From the NCBI RefSeq assembly GCF_041333735.1, contig NZ_JBGKFB010000001.1, forward strand, positions 372,001 through 436,000: DNA of 64,000 bases, read 5' to 3'. Every line of letters begins with the position of its first letter. The first letter of the stretch is position 1. The DNA is from Veillonella sp. Lineage in GTDB: Bacteria; Bacillota; Negativicutes; Veillonellales; Veillonellaceae. The notes under the pieces are model-generated. The model ran no database searches. It was not told the origin of the DNA and saw nothing but the letters and a program-made list of their open reading frames with translations. Shown piece by piece: positions 43,489 to 50,900 of the stretch. The position numbers and the translations under genes were made by a program.

Positions 43489-43692
43489 TTATTCATTCTC
43501 TGGCAATCTAGATATAATTTTCTTAACTGCCTTTTCAAATTTCGGGCGCGGCATCAACAGTTGATGACCACAGCCATTACATACAATGAGGAAATCTGTG
43601 CCAATCCGTTTGACTTCCCATTCATCACTGCCGCAGGGATGTGACTTTTTCATCTTCACCACATCGCCTACGTAATATCTAACAAATGCCAT
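43489..43692 (-). CDS. DUF951 family small protein
   Basis: 67-residue basic protein of the DUF951 family: YYVGDVVKMKKSHPCGSDEW, VKRIGTDFLIVCNGCGHQLLMPRPKFEKAVKKI (in part). The Cys residues HPCG and CNGCG may bind a metal. The family is widespread in Firmicutes and of unknown function, possibly nucleic-acid-associated because of its SH3-like beta start. First gene before selD (9-base gap), GGAGG at start. The link with selenium is positional only. Confidence 0.85.
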   Translation of the reverse strand: MAFVRYYVGDVVKMKKSHPCGSDEWEVKRIGTDFLIVCNGCGHQLLMPRPKFEKAVKKIISRLPENE

Positions 43693-43991
43693 AGCGCCTC
43701 CTTCTACAACGTTCAGTATTTATATACTTATTATACAAGAAATACAGAGTTCTATAAACATATCATAATTCTATAGTTATATAGTCATTTTATGGGTAGT
43801 TATTAGTACATTTAACGAAAAGATTATTAATTACTAATCAATAATGATTTTTCATTTAGTTATCATTCTCAATATCAAAATCAGCATTTTTTATAAATCC
43901 TATACTATTCAGTCTTTAAGAAACCGCATTTTTACTACATTGATAATATTTATCATTTAGAAAATTTTCGAAATAAATTTTACAAAAACAC

Positions 43992-44019
43992 TTGCATTTC
44001 TCATTTAGTATGTTACAAT
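43992..44019 (+). promoter_or_regulatory. Candidate rubrerythrin promoter
   Basis: TTGCAT at 43992-43997 and TACAAT at 44014-44019, 16-base spacer. It implies a start near 44026 and a 5' leader of about 270 bases. The stretch 43693-43991 before it is A+T-rich with no gene; TATCATTCTCAATATC near 43861 resembles a Fur/PerR-type half-site but is not a convincing box. Confidence 0.6.
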
Positions 44020-44081
44020 ATAGTCAACAATGATTATTCGTTAAGTATACGGATAACACATTGTATATAAAACTGTTAAGA

Positions 44082-44281
44082 CGGCAAGTGCCGAAAAACA
44101 CAAATCAGTAAGTACTATTTTAAGAATTAGGCAAGTGTCTATTTAATCTAAGAATAAGTTTTCTTACTAAGGCGAAGTCGCCCATAAAAATTGTAGAATA
44201 AGTATTCTATTATTTGCATTCACAACCAAGTGGTTATGAATATATAAGTTAAGTAACAAATTTGAAAATTATCGTAAGTAC
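44082..44281 (+). promoter_or_regulatory. Array of mini-hairpins with invariant AAGT loop in the rbr leader
   Basis: Nine short inverted repeats, each enclosing AAGT: CGGC/GCCG (44082), AGT/ACT (44107), TAGGC/GTCTA with one G-T (44128), AAGAA-T/T-TTCTT (44150), GGCG/CGCC (44171), TAGAAT/ATTCTA (44194), AACC/GGTT (44224), GTT/AAC (44248) and GT/AC (44274). The last abuts the Shine-Dalgarno. Stems vary and stay complementary; the loop and its strand never change. This suggests folding as RNA in the rubrerythrin transcript. Confidence 0.75.
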
Positions 44282-44295
44282 AAAGGAGTATTAAA

Positions 44296-44841
44296 ATGGC
44301 AGAATTAAAAGGTTCTAACACTGAAAAAAATCTTCAAGCAGCATTCGCTGGCGAATCCCAAGCATTCCAAAAATATACTTTCTACGCAGCAGCAGCTCGT
44401 AAAGCTGGCATGAACGAAATCGCTGATTATTTCGAAGAAACAGCTCACAACGAATCTGCACATGCTAAATTGTGGTTCAAAGCTCTTCATGGTGGCGATG
44501 TATCTTCCGATATCGAAGCTAACCTTCGTGATGCAGCAGCTGGTGAAAACTACGAACACACTACAATGTACAAAGAATTTGCTGACGAAGCTGAAAAAGA
44601 AGGTTTTGCTAAAATCGCTTACCAAATGCGCGAAGTTGGTAAAATCGAAGCTCGTCATGAAGCTCGTTACCTTGCATTAGCAGCTCAAGTATCCGGTAAC
44701 AAAGTATTCCACAACGACGAACCAGTTGCTTGGATCTGCGCTAACTGCGGTTACGTACATGTTGGTGAAGAAGCTCCAAAACTTTGCCCAGTATGTGCTC
44801 ACCCACAAGCATTCTTCCACCGTTTCGTGGAATCCATCTAA
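44296..44841 (+). CDS. rbr: Rubrerythrin
   Basis: 181-residue cytoplasmic peroxidase of anaerobes. The N-terminal ferritin-like four-helix domain carries diiron ligands in FAGESQA, HNESAHAKLW, and EVGKIEARHEARY. The C-terminal rubredoxin domain has ICANCGYVHVGEEAPKLCPVCAHP-type pairs (CxxC, 12 residues, CxxC). It reduces hydrogen peroxide with electrons from NADH:rubredoxin reductases. AAAGGAG precedes the ATG. It is highly codon-biased, as in strongly expressed genes. It is monocistronic, embedded between two arrays of AAGT-loop hairpins, which implies post-transcriptional control or mRNA stabilisation. Confidence 0.97.
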   Translation: MAELKGSNTEKNLQAAFAGESQAFQKYTFYAAAARKAGMNEIADYFEETAHNESAHAKLWFKALHGGDVSSDIEANLRDAAAGENYEHTTMYKEFADEAEKEGFAKIAYQMREVGKIEARHEARYLALAAQVSGNKVFHNDEPVAWICANCGYVHVGEEAPKLCPVCAHPQAFFHRFVESI

Positions 44842-44843
44842 TC

Positions 44844-44935
44844 TGTAAGTACGACACTAACTAAACTAACAACCTGTAAGTACAGATTTATATTAAACAT
44901 ACCTGTAAGTACAATATATTCTTACAGTAAGTACT
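44844..44935 (+). promoter_or_regulatory. Array of AAGT-loop mini-hairpins after rubrerythrin
   Basis: Four copies of GTAAGTAC in direct orientation starting at 44845, 44876, 44905 and 44927, beginning 3 bases after the stop codon. Each is an inverted repeat around AAGT: TGT/ACG, CTGT/ACAG, TGT/ACA, AGT/ACT. They continue the leader array into the 3' untranslated region, ahead of the terminator. Confidence 0.75.
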
Positions 44936-44950
44936 AACAACTTCCTTAAC

Positions 44951-44985
44951 AAAAAAGACGATGACTTTGGTCATCGTCTTTTTTT
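44951..44985. terminator. Bidirectional terminator between rbr and thiME
   Basis: AAAAAAGACGATGA/TCATCGTCTTTTTTT with a 6-base loop. Works in both directions for rbr and the convergent thiamine operon. Confidence 0.9.
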
Positions 44986-45000
44986 GTGTTCTATTTGCTT

Positions 45001-46521
45001 TTAAGGTTGTGCACTATCTACTAAATGCTTAAACTGTTGGGCTGCTTCATAAGGATTATCTGCATGAGCTATAGCGGATATGATGGCAATACCACAGGCA
45101 CCTCCTTGTATAATAGGTACCGCATTATCTAAGGTAATTCCTCCAATGCCAACACATGGTAGTGTTAAACCTTCTGCTTGAAGTTCACTAATTCGATTTG
45201 GTCCGCATGGTTCTTGTGCATCAGGTTTACTACTTGTAGCATACATAGGCCCTACACCTACACAATCAGCATAGACTACATCTGTCTTATGTAATTCCTC
45301 CACGGAGTGAATGGAAATACCAACTACCTTATGGCCTACAAGATGGCGTACCTCTTCTAGGCACATATCCTCCTGTCCTACGTGAACGCCATCGGCATTA
45401 ACGGCCACTGCTAAGTCTACATCATCATTGATAATATAGAGTACATTGTACTTCGCACAGATTTGTTGTAATTGTTGGGCTAATTCTAATTTCTGTTGTC
45501 CCTCTAAAGTGCCCATTCCCTTTTCTCTAAATTGGAAACAAGTCACACCACCTCGACAAGCCTCTTCTACGACACTTAGCAAGCGATTTTCATTAAGACC
45601 TACATCTTGAGTGCCACCAATGAAATATACTTGTAATTGATCAGGTACAACTATAGGACGTATATGATTTTCAGATATAAGCACCGCATCATCAAGCATG
45701 TATAAAGCATCCATAAAGGCTACACTAAAGCTACCAGGTTTTACACCGCTCACCTGTACCGCACTTTCACCGGCCAAGCCATAGTAAGCCAGTACATAGG
45801 CGAGAAATTCACCGATAGATACTCTATCTTTACATGGATAATAAGCGCTAAAGAAGGCTGCTAATACGGCTCCTAATAAACAGCCCGTACCCGTTACAGA
45901 TGTCATAATAGGGTGTCCATGTGGTACTGCAAATACGCGAGTTCCATCGGAAACATAATCCTCTTCCCCCGTTGCTACCACAGGACAGTTGATAAGACGT
46001 GTCAAACGATAGGCAATAACAGCACTATCCTCGACTTGTGCCCCATCTACACCTTTGCCTGCAGTAGAATTATTAGCCGTATCATTGAGACTTAAAGTAT
46101 CATAAATAGCTTTGATTTCGCTTTGATTACCTCGTAATAGAGAGATATTACCAGTCTTAATTAAATCTAAGACTACCGACAATCGGTAAGCTCCCGCATG
46201 ACAGCCTACTGGATCTAACACGATAGGAACCTCATGTTTCTTTGCCAGTGCTATAGCCTCCTTGTAGTAAGCAGCTTTATCTGGCGTAAGCGTTCCAATA
46301 TTGATGAGTAAAGCCGATGCATGAACGATGAGGTCTTTTAAATCTTCACTGCATTCGCTCATCACAGGCGATGCACCAATGGCTAGTAAACCATTGGCCG
46401 TAAAGGTACGTACCACATCATTAGTAATGCAAATAACAAGAGGATTTCTCTGACGCAATGTCTCTAATATATTTAGATTAGGCCAAGTTTGACCTTTCAT
46501 ATATGGATTTTCATGGTTCAT
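45001..46521 (-). CDS. thiM-thiE: Fused hydroxyethylthiazole kinase / thiamine-phosphate synthase
   Basis: 506-residue two-domain enzyme. Residues about 1-285 are ThiM (hydroxyethylthiazole kinase): VICITNDVVRTFTANGLLA, VLDPVGCHAG, SVTGTGCLLGAVLAAF. From about 300 on is ThiE, which joins HMP-PP and HET-P into thiamine phosphate: FQFREKGM, YIINDDVDLAVAVNADGVHVGQ, VGVGPMYATSSKPDA, GIGGI. Both active-site sets look intact. The frame extends 7 codons to an ATG overlapping thiD, but AGAGGAG lies 8 bases before ATG 46521. Last gene of thiW-thiD-thiME behind a TPP riboswitch; it completes a salvage route. Confidence 0.93.
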   Translation of the reverse strand: MNHENPYMKGQTWPNLNILETLRQRNPLVICITNDVVRTFTANGLLAIGASPVMSECSEDLKDLIVHASALLINIGTLTPDKAAYYKEAIALAKKHEVPIVLDPVGCHAGAYRLSVVLDLIKTGNISLLRGNQSEIKAIYDTLSLNDTANNSTAGKGVDGAQVEDSAVIAYRLTRLINCPVVATGEEDYVSDGTRVFAVPHGHPIMTSVTGTGCLLGAVLAAFFSAYYPCKDRVSIGEFLAYVLAYYGLAGESAVQVSGVKPGSFSVAFMDALYMLDDAVLISENHIRPIVVPDQLQVYFIGGTQDVGLNENRLLSVVEEACRGGVTCFQFREKGMGTLEGQQKLELAQQLQQICAKYNVLYIINDDVDLAVAVNADGVHVGQEDMCLEEVRHLVGHKVVGISIHSVEELHKTDVVYADCVGVGPMYATSSKPDAQEPCGPNRISELQAEGLTLPCVGIGGITLDNAVPIIQGGACGIAIISAIAHADNPYEAAQQFKHLVDSAQP

Positions 46522-46534
46522 ATCAGTATCTCCT

Positions 46535-47368
46535 CTAGTCATCTTTCAAGAGCTCATCCATTGTCTCAGGTCCATTAGCTAGTAGTCCATAAGCCATATG
46601 GTTAACAGGACCACAGCCATGGCCTAGCGCTGGGTTATGCTTAATAGCAAGAGCGATATAGTCCTTAGCAATACCGATGGCGTCAATTACGTCACGCCCT
46701 TTAGCAAGTTCTGCCGTAATAACTGCAGAGAAGGTACAGCCCGTACCATGTGTGTGCACCGTATCATATTTAGGACTAGACCAAGTGCGTACGCTACCAT
46801 CTTTGGTGAAAGCATAATCCGTTGCATCTTCGCCGATGTGACCGCCCTTAATGATTACCACTTTAGGACCTAAGTCCTGTAAGATACGATGAGCCGCCGT
46901 TGTTATATCGCTTTCACAATCAATAGCCATGTCAGCTAAGACCTCAGCCTCACTACGATTAGGGGTGATAACTGTGGCAGTAGGAATGAGTTTAGATTTT
47001 AAGAAATTCACCGCCTCATCTGATACGAGTCGGTCACCGCTGGTAGCAATCATAACAGGATCCATTACGTACGGAATATCCTTGCTCACATAAGGATAGA
47101 TGAGGTCCATCATTTCCGGTAAAGCAATCATGCCTGTCTTAACGGCTTGGGGCGCAATATCTGAGTACACATCGTGTAACTGTTTCTCTATGCTTTCTAA
47201 GGATAGATGTTCTACATGATGTACACCCGTAGTATTTTGGGCCACTACAGAGGTAACGACAGCCATGCCGTATACATTTCGGCTTTGGAATGATTTCAAA
47301 TCGGCCATAATACCAGCACCGCCGCTTGGGTCAGTACCAGCAATTGTTAGTGCAGTATGTAATTTCAT
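46535..47368 (-). CDS. thiD: Hydroxymethylpyrimidine (phosphate) kinase
   Basis: 277-residue ribokinase-fold enzyme that phosphorylates HMP to HMP-P and HMP-PP. Family motifs: LTIAGTDPSGGAGIMADLK at the N-terminus, VMDPVMIATSGDRL, TPNRSEAEVL, and HTHGTGCTFSAVITAELAKG with the catalytic-base/anion-hole GTGC. The frame is open upstream, but ATG 47368 overlaps the thiW stop as TAATG, showing translational coupling, and has GGAGG upstream. Works between ThiW uptake and the ThiE half of the next gene. Confidence 0.96.
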   Translation of the reverse strand: MKLHTALTIAGTDPSGGAGIMADLKSFQSRNVYGMAVVTSVVAQNTTGVHHVEHLSLESIEKQLHDVYSDIAPQAVKTGMIALPEMMDLIYPYVSKDIPYVMDPVMIATSGDRLVSDEAVNFLKSKLIPTATVITPNRSEAEVLADMAIDCESDITTAAHRILQDLGPKVVIIKGGHIGEDATDYAFTKDGSVRTWSSPKYDTVHTHGTGCTFSAVITAELAKGRDVIDAIGIAKDYIALAIKHNPALGHGCGPVNHMAYGLLANGPETMDELLKDD

Positions 47369-47847
47369 TATGCCTCCTTGTGTAATAGATGACGACGAGA
47401 TAGGATTTGTAACACAATAAATCCAATGCAAGCCCCTGCTATAGAGCTCATGGAGAAGGATGTAATCAAGGTCAACAACGCTAATGGTTTGCCTAATAGG
47501 AAATGAGCAATAGGATAGCTCACAAGAGCACCAAGGAGGCCTGTACCGATGATTTCACCTAAAGCTGCCGCCCAGATGGCATTGTATTTTTTATATAAAT
47601 ACGCAGATAGCCAGGCGCCAATCATGCTACCAGGAAAGGCCAATGGAGAACCTAGTGCCAATACATTGCGTAAATAAGATGTACTAAATGCGGCACCTAC
47701 AGAGAATCTTGCGCCAACTATAACGGCTAAAATTACATTAATCATATGTTGAAACGGAAAGATACGAGCCGGCCCAACAGGAATAGATGTTGTTGACAAT
47801 ACCACACCTAAGGCCACACATATACTAGCAATAATCAGTTTTTTCAT
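47368..47847 (-). CDS. thiW: Energy-coupling-factor S component ThiW
   Basis: 159-residue inner-membrane protein with about five hydrophobic helices. The pattern KKLIIASICVALGVVLSTTS, PVGPARIFPFQHMINVILAV and LGSPLAFPGSMIGAWLSAYLYK marks the ThiW S-component, which binds thiazole-type thiamine precursors and works with a shared ECF ATPase module encoded elsewhere. GGAGG precedes ATG 47847; a longer frame to 47883 runs back into the attenuator and is rejected. First gene after the TPP riboswitch and its terminator. Confidence 0.93.
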   Translation of the reverse strand: MKKLIIASICVALGVVLSTTSIPVGPARIFPFQHMINVILAVIVGARFSVGAAFSTSYLRNVLALGSPLAFPGSMIGAWLSAYLYKKYNAIWAAALGEIIGTGLLGALVSYPIAHFLLGKPLALLTLITSFSMSSIAGACIGFIVLQILSRRHLLHKEA

Positions 47848-47865
47848 AATACCTCCAAATATATA

Positions 47866-47895
47866 AAAACAAGACCACTCCAAATGGAATGGTCT
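47866..47895 (-). terminator. Riboswitch-controlled attenuator before thiW
   Basis: GACCATTCC/GGAGTGGTC hairpin (one G-T) with T-rich tail on the minus strand, between the TPP aptamer and the thiW Shine-Dalgarno. Confidence 0.8.
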
Positions 47896-47922
47896 CGTAA
47901 TAGTTTAGTATTATGTTTCACT

Positions 47923-48000
47923 CCACTTCCCTACGCCAGTATTATCTGGATCAGGTCTAGGGTTTTGAATGGTCAATCTCAGCAAAAGCACCCCTAGTGG
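47923..48000 (-). promoter_or_regulatory. TPP riboswitch of thiW-thiD-thiME
   Basis: On the minus strand: AGGGGTGC, GCTGAGA, ACCCTAGACCTGATCC, AGATAATACTGGCGTAGGGAAGT-like elements (the pyrophosphate and HMP sensor helices of the THI box). It is followed by an attenuator hairpin, so thiamine pyrophosphate should stop transcription. Confidence 0.96.
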
Positions 48001-48020
48001 CAATATATTTTTATACTCTA

Positions 48021-48049
48021 GTTATAACATTATTATACAATCTATGCAA
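48021..48049 (-). promoter_or_regulatory. Promoter of the thiW operon
   Basis: Minus strand TTGCAT (48049-48044) and TATAAC (48026-48021), 17-base spacer, about 20 bases before the aptamer. Confidence 0.6.
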
Positions 48050-48057
48050 CAAAAGAT

Positions 48058-48086
48058 TTGACTGTTTCCTATTAACCGCCTATAAT
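48058..48086 (+). promoter_or_regulatory. Promoter of cytX
   Basis: TTGACT (48058-48063) and TATAAT (48081-48086), 17-base spacer, immediately before the second TPP aptamer. Its -35 lies 9 bases from the -35 of the divergent thiW promoter. Confidence 0.8.
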
Positions 48087-48095
48087 GAAGCCATA

Positions 48096-48180
48096 ACGGG
48101 GTGCTCACACGAGTGGGCTGAGAGTAAGCTAATGCTTTAACCCATAACCTGATTTGGATAATGCCAACGTAGGGAACATA
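48096..48180 (+). promoter_or_regulatory. TPP riboswitch of cytX
   Basis: GGGGTGC, GGGCTGAGAGTAA, ACCCATAACCTGATTTGGATAATGCC (in parts) and AACGTAGGGAAC form a second complete THI box, on the plus strand. A terminator hairpin follows at 48191. Confidence 0.96.
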
Positions 48181-48190
48181 GAGGATTAAT

Positions 48191-48218
48191 AGCCGAGTTC
48201 CTTTGAGCTCGGCTTTTT
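48191..48218 (+). terminator. Riboswitch-controlled attenuator before cytX
   Basis: AGCCGAG/CTCGGCT with 10-base loop and TTTTT, between aptamer and the cytX start. Confidence 0.85.
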
Positions 48219-48244
48219 CTATGACTTCCTGGCTAGGAGGACGT

Positions 48245-49438
48245 ATGAAAGACACACACATTACACAACCACAGTTCGCCATGATATGGTTCGGTGCCGC
48301 GCTATCCATAGCGGAAATTATGACGGGAACCTATCTGGCCCCCTTAGGTCTCACCCAAGGACTATATGCTATCATACTGGGGCATATCATCGGCGGTATA
48401 TTACTCTTTGGAGCTGGTCTCATCGGTGGGCGATTGCGACAAGGCAGTATGAATACTACCGCCTTTAGTTTTGGATCCCTAGGGGCTAAGGGCTTTGCCT
48501 TTTTAAATATGCTGCAACTCATCGGTTGGACGAGCATCATGATTTACGATGCGATGCTCGCCTTACAAGAGCTAGCACCTCTATCCCCTATGATTTGGAC
48601 CACAGCTATAGGGGCCCTCGTCATCCTGTGGCTTTTCATCGGCCTCCACAATACTGGCTATATTCAAGCCATCGTCTCTGTTCTACTACTAGGTCTCACC
48701 ATCTACATGGGCGCTCACATGATAGCTCAATGGCCTAGTGAAAGTAGCCTTGTCACTAGCGGAAATATGAATTTTATGACAGCTCTTGAACTATCTATTG
48801 CTATGCCATTATCTTGGTTACCTCTCATCAGCGATTATACTCGTGAAAGTAAACAGCCTTTCTCCGCATCACTGACAAGTGCAACAGTCTACACTATAAC
48901 AAGTATTGTTATGTACACCTTAGGTCTTAGCGCCGCTATCTTTGGCGGTGGCGACTCTATCATTACCATCATGATGAATGCAGGCCTAGGTCTAGCTGGC
49001 CTCATCGTTATCATCTTCTCTACCGTAACTACAACCTTTATGGACGCATACTCTGCAGGCGTATCTAGTACGACCATCTATAGCGGAGCCTCCAGTAAAG
49101 GCATCGCCGTTATCGTTACAATCGTCGGAACTATTGCGGCTATCCTATATCCAATGGATGATATTACAGACTTCCTATACCTCATTGGCTCTGTATTTGC
49201 ACCGATGATAGCCATTCTATTGGCCGACTATTTCATTAATCATCAACAAGTACAAACACTATCGGCTTATCTCGTAAGAGGTCTCATTTGGGCTGTATCC
49301 GTTGGCTTATATCACTATATGTTACATAGTGAAAGCACGATAGGTGCTACATTGCCATCTTTTGCTATGGCCTTCATAGTAACCGCTATCGTTGGATATA
49401 TAAGTAAAACAGTGAATTCATCCGTGGAAATAAAATAA
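48245..49438 (+). CDS. cytX: Hydroxymethylpyrimidine permease CytX (NCS1 family)
   Basis: 397-residue inner-membrane transporter with about 12 helices, of the NCS1 family. Starts FAMIWFGAALSIAEIMTGTYLAPLG (in part), with LPLISDYTRES and the aromatic-rich helices typical of the CytX branch. Control by a TPP riboswitch supports uptake of hydroxymethylpyrimidine rather than cytosine. The frame opens at 48203 inside the attenuator, but CTAGGAGG lies just before ATG 48245. Transcribed divergently from thiW-thiD-thiME: ThiW brings the thiazole and CytX the pyrimidine half. Confidence 0.92.
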   Translation: MKDTHITQPQFAMIWFGAALSIAEIMTGTYLAPLGLTQGLYAIILGHIIGGILLFGAGLIGGRLRQGSMNTTAFSFGSLGAKGFAFLNMLQLIGWTSIMIYDAMLALQELAPLSPMIWTTAIGALVILWLFIGLHNTGYIQAIVSVLLLGLTIYMGAHMIAQWPSESSLVTSGNMNFMTALELSIAMPLSWLPLISDYTRESKQPFSASLTSATVYTITSIVMYTLGLSAAIFGGGDSIITIMMNAGLGLAGLIVIIFSTVTTTFMDAYSAGVSSTTIYSGASSKGIAVIVTIVGTIAAILYPMDDITDFLYLIGSVFAPMIAILLADYFINHQQVQTLSAYLVRGLIWAVSVGLYHYMLHSESTIGATLPSFAMAFIVTAIVGYISKTVNSSVEIK

Positions 49439-49448
49439 CAGTAAAACA

Positions 49449-49488
49449 AAAATACCTTCATAAGCGATCATGCTTATGAAGGTATTTT
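49449..49488. terminator. Bidirectional terminator between cytX and modC
   Basis: AAAATACCTTCATAAG/CTTATGAAGGTATTTT, 16-base perfect stem, 8-base loop. Confidence 0.9.
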
Positions 49489-49492
49489 ACTA

Positions 49493-50119
49493 TTAAGGGA
49501 TAGTGATTTGCCCATTTTCACATATCCAATGTCTATCGCCTACAGCTTCTACTTCGCTTTCATCATGAGTCACCCATACGCAAGGTACATCCCATTCACG
49601 AATGATAGAAACAAGATCTTCACGCACTTGTTTTCGTAAATTCCAATCGAGTGCAGATAAAGGCTCATCAAGGAGCAAAATAGTCGGTTTTGAGTAGAGC
49701 GCGCGGCCCAGTGCAACCCTTTGTTGCTCACCGCCAGATAAACTACCAGCCTTGGTATTACGATATTTCTCTAAGCCCAAACGTTGTAACAATGTATCAC
49801 ACATGTCAGGTGTGCCTCGTTTGCTATAGGTAATATTATGTTCTACCGACAAGTGAGGAAATACAATATTGCCTTGTGGCATATAGCCTACTTGCCGTTT
49901 TTGAGCGGGCACCCATATCTTTTTGTCTCGATCTACCCACGTCGTTTCATCGTATTGAATACTGCCAGTGGTGGGTTTTACGAGCCCTGCAATGCATTTA
50001 ATAAAGGTACTTTTACCACTACCAGACTGACCGGTTAACACAGTAATGCCAGAAGACAATGCCCCCTCAGCTTTCACAGTCACAGAAGGTCTAACTACAG
50101 TAAAGGAAAATGTAATCAT
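49493..50119 (-). CDS. modC: Molybdate ABC transporter ATP-binding protein
   Basis: 208-residue ABC ATPase on the cytoplasmic face of the molybdate importer. Walker A TGQSGSGKST (near residue 30), signature LSGGEQQR, Walker B ILLLDEPLSALD and switch VTHDESE are intact. It lacks the C-terminal Mop/TOBE regulatory domain of E. coli ModC (352 residues), so no molybdate sensing in the ATPase is expected. Begins 8 bases after modB. Last gene of modABC. Assignment to molybdate rests on ModA and ModB neighbours. Confidence 0.92.
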   Translation of the reverse strand: MITFSFTVVRPSVTVKAEGALSSGITVLTGQSGSGKSTFIKCIAGLVKPTTGSIQYDETTWVDRDKKIWVPAQKRQVGYMPQGNIVFPHLSVEHNITYSKRGTPDMCDTLLQRLGLEKYRNTKAGSLSGGEQQRVALGRALYSKPTILLLDEPLSALDWNLRKQVREDLVSIIREWDVPCVWVTHDESEVEAVGDRHWICENGQITIP

Positions 50120-50127
50120 AGAACCTC

Positions 50128-50796
50128 CTAATTATTCTCTGTATGGCGGAACAAGGAACCTTTTGTAATGAGGTGAATACCGCTCAACAATGCCAATGTA
50201 AGGACACAAATATAAACAACAAGCTCGAAGGCATCCATGTACTGCCCGGCCTCTACGTAGGAGTAAATAGCTAACGGCATGGTGCGCGTTACCTTCGGAA
50301 TATTACCAGCGATTAAGATGGTAGCACCAAATTCCCCCATGGCACGGCAGAACGCTAAGATGCTACCTGTTAAAATACCTTTCCATGCAAGAGGCACAGA
50401 TATGGTAAAGAATATACGCAATTCTGACGCGCCCAATGTACGTGCTACATCCTCCATATTATGATCGACGGACTGCAACGCAGAGCGTACCGTTTGATAA
50501 AATAATGGAAACGCAATAACAGAAGATGCTACGACTGCACCAGAGGCGGCGAAGACAACGCTCATTCCATGTGCTTCAAGCCACGCACCAAAAGCATAAC
50601 CTGGCGTAAACACCATGAGAAGAGCAAAGCCCACAACTACAGGTGGTAACACAAGCGGTAATGTAATGAGCGCATCAAGAATAGCTATACCGCTCCATTT
50701 ACAACGATTCATCCAATAACAAGCAGCTAAACCACTTAAAATAACAATGACAAGGGCAATACTTGCCACCCATAATGATAGCCAAAACGGGCTCAT
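50128..50796 (-). CDS. modB: Molybdate ABC transporter permease
   Basis: 222-residue inner-membrane permease with five to six helices. The ModB pattern is visible: LPLVLPPVVVGFALL near the N-terminus and the ATPase-docking EAA loop VARTLGASELRIFFTISVPLA-like sequence, then GEFGATILIAGNIP, characteristic of molybdate/tungstate permeases. Begins 104 bases after modA, across a strong hairpin, and is followed closely by modC. Confidence 0.95.
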   Translation of the reverse strand: MSPFWLSLWVASIALVIVILSGLAACYWMNRCKWSGIAILDALITLPLVLPPVVVGFALLMVFTPGYAFGAWLEAHGMSVVFAASGAVVASSVIAFPLFYQTVRSALQSVDHNMEDVARTLGASELRIFFTISVPLAWKGILTGSILAFCRAMGEFGATILIAGNIPKVTRTMPLAIYSYVEAGQYMDAFELVVYICVLTLALLSGIHLITKGSLFRHTENN

Positions 50797-50870
50797 GTCA
50801 CGCCCCCTTTCTCTATATAATGCAATAAAACTTAGTAGTATTAAGAATATCTATATTGTATCATAAGAAA

Positions 50871-50893
50871 GCGCTAGCCTTTAGAGCTAGCGC
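50871..50893 (-). promoter_or_regulatory. Intercistronic hairpin between modA and modB
   Basis: GCGCTAGC/GCTAGCGC with a 7-base loop, 8 bases after the modA stop; on the minus strand it is followed by TTTC, too few T for an efficient terminator. Likely a partial terminator or 3' stabiliser that favours modA over modBC. Confidence 0.6.
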
Positions 50894-50900
50894 CTTACTC

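Noticed and set aside
43850..43880. PerR/Fur box before rubrerythrin
   Set aside because: Only a loose half-site resemblance (TATCATTCTCAATATC) more than 100 bases upstream of the promoter; not symmetric.
44845..44934. Direct GTAAGTAC repeats as a CRISPR array
   Set aside because: Repeat is only 8 bases, spacers are 14-23 bases and unequal, no cas genes, and the motif continues as AAGT-loop inverted repeats upstream of rbr.
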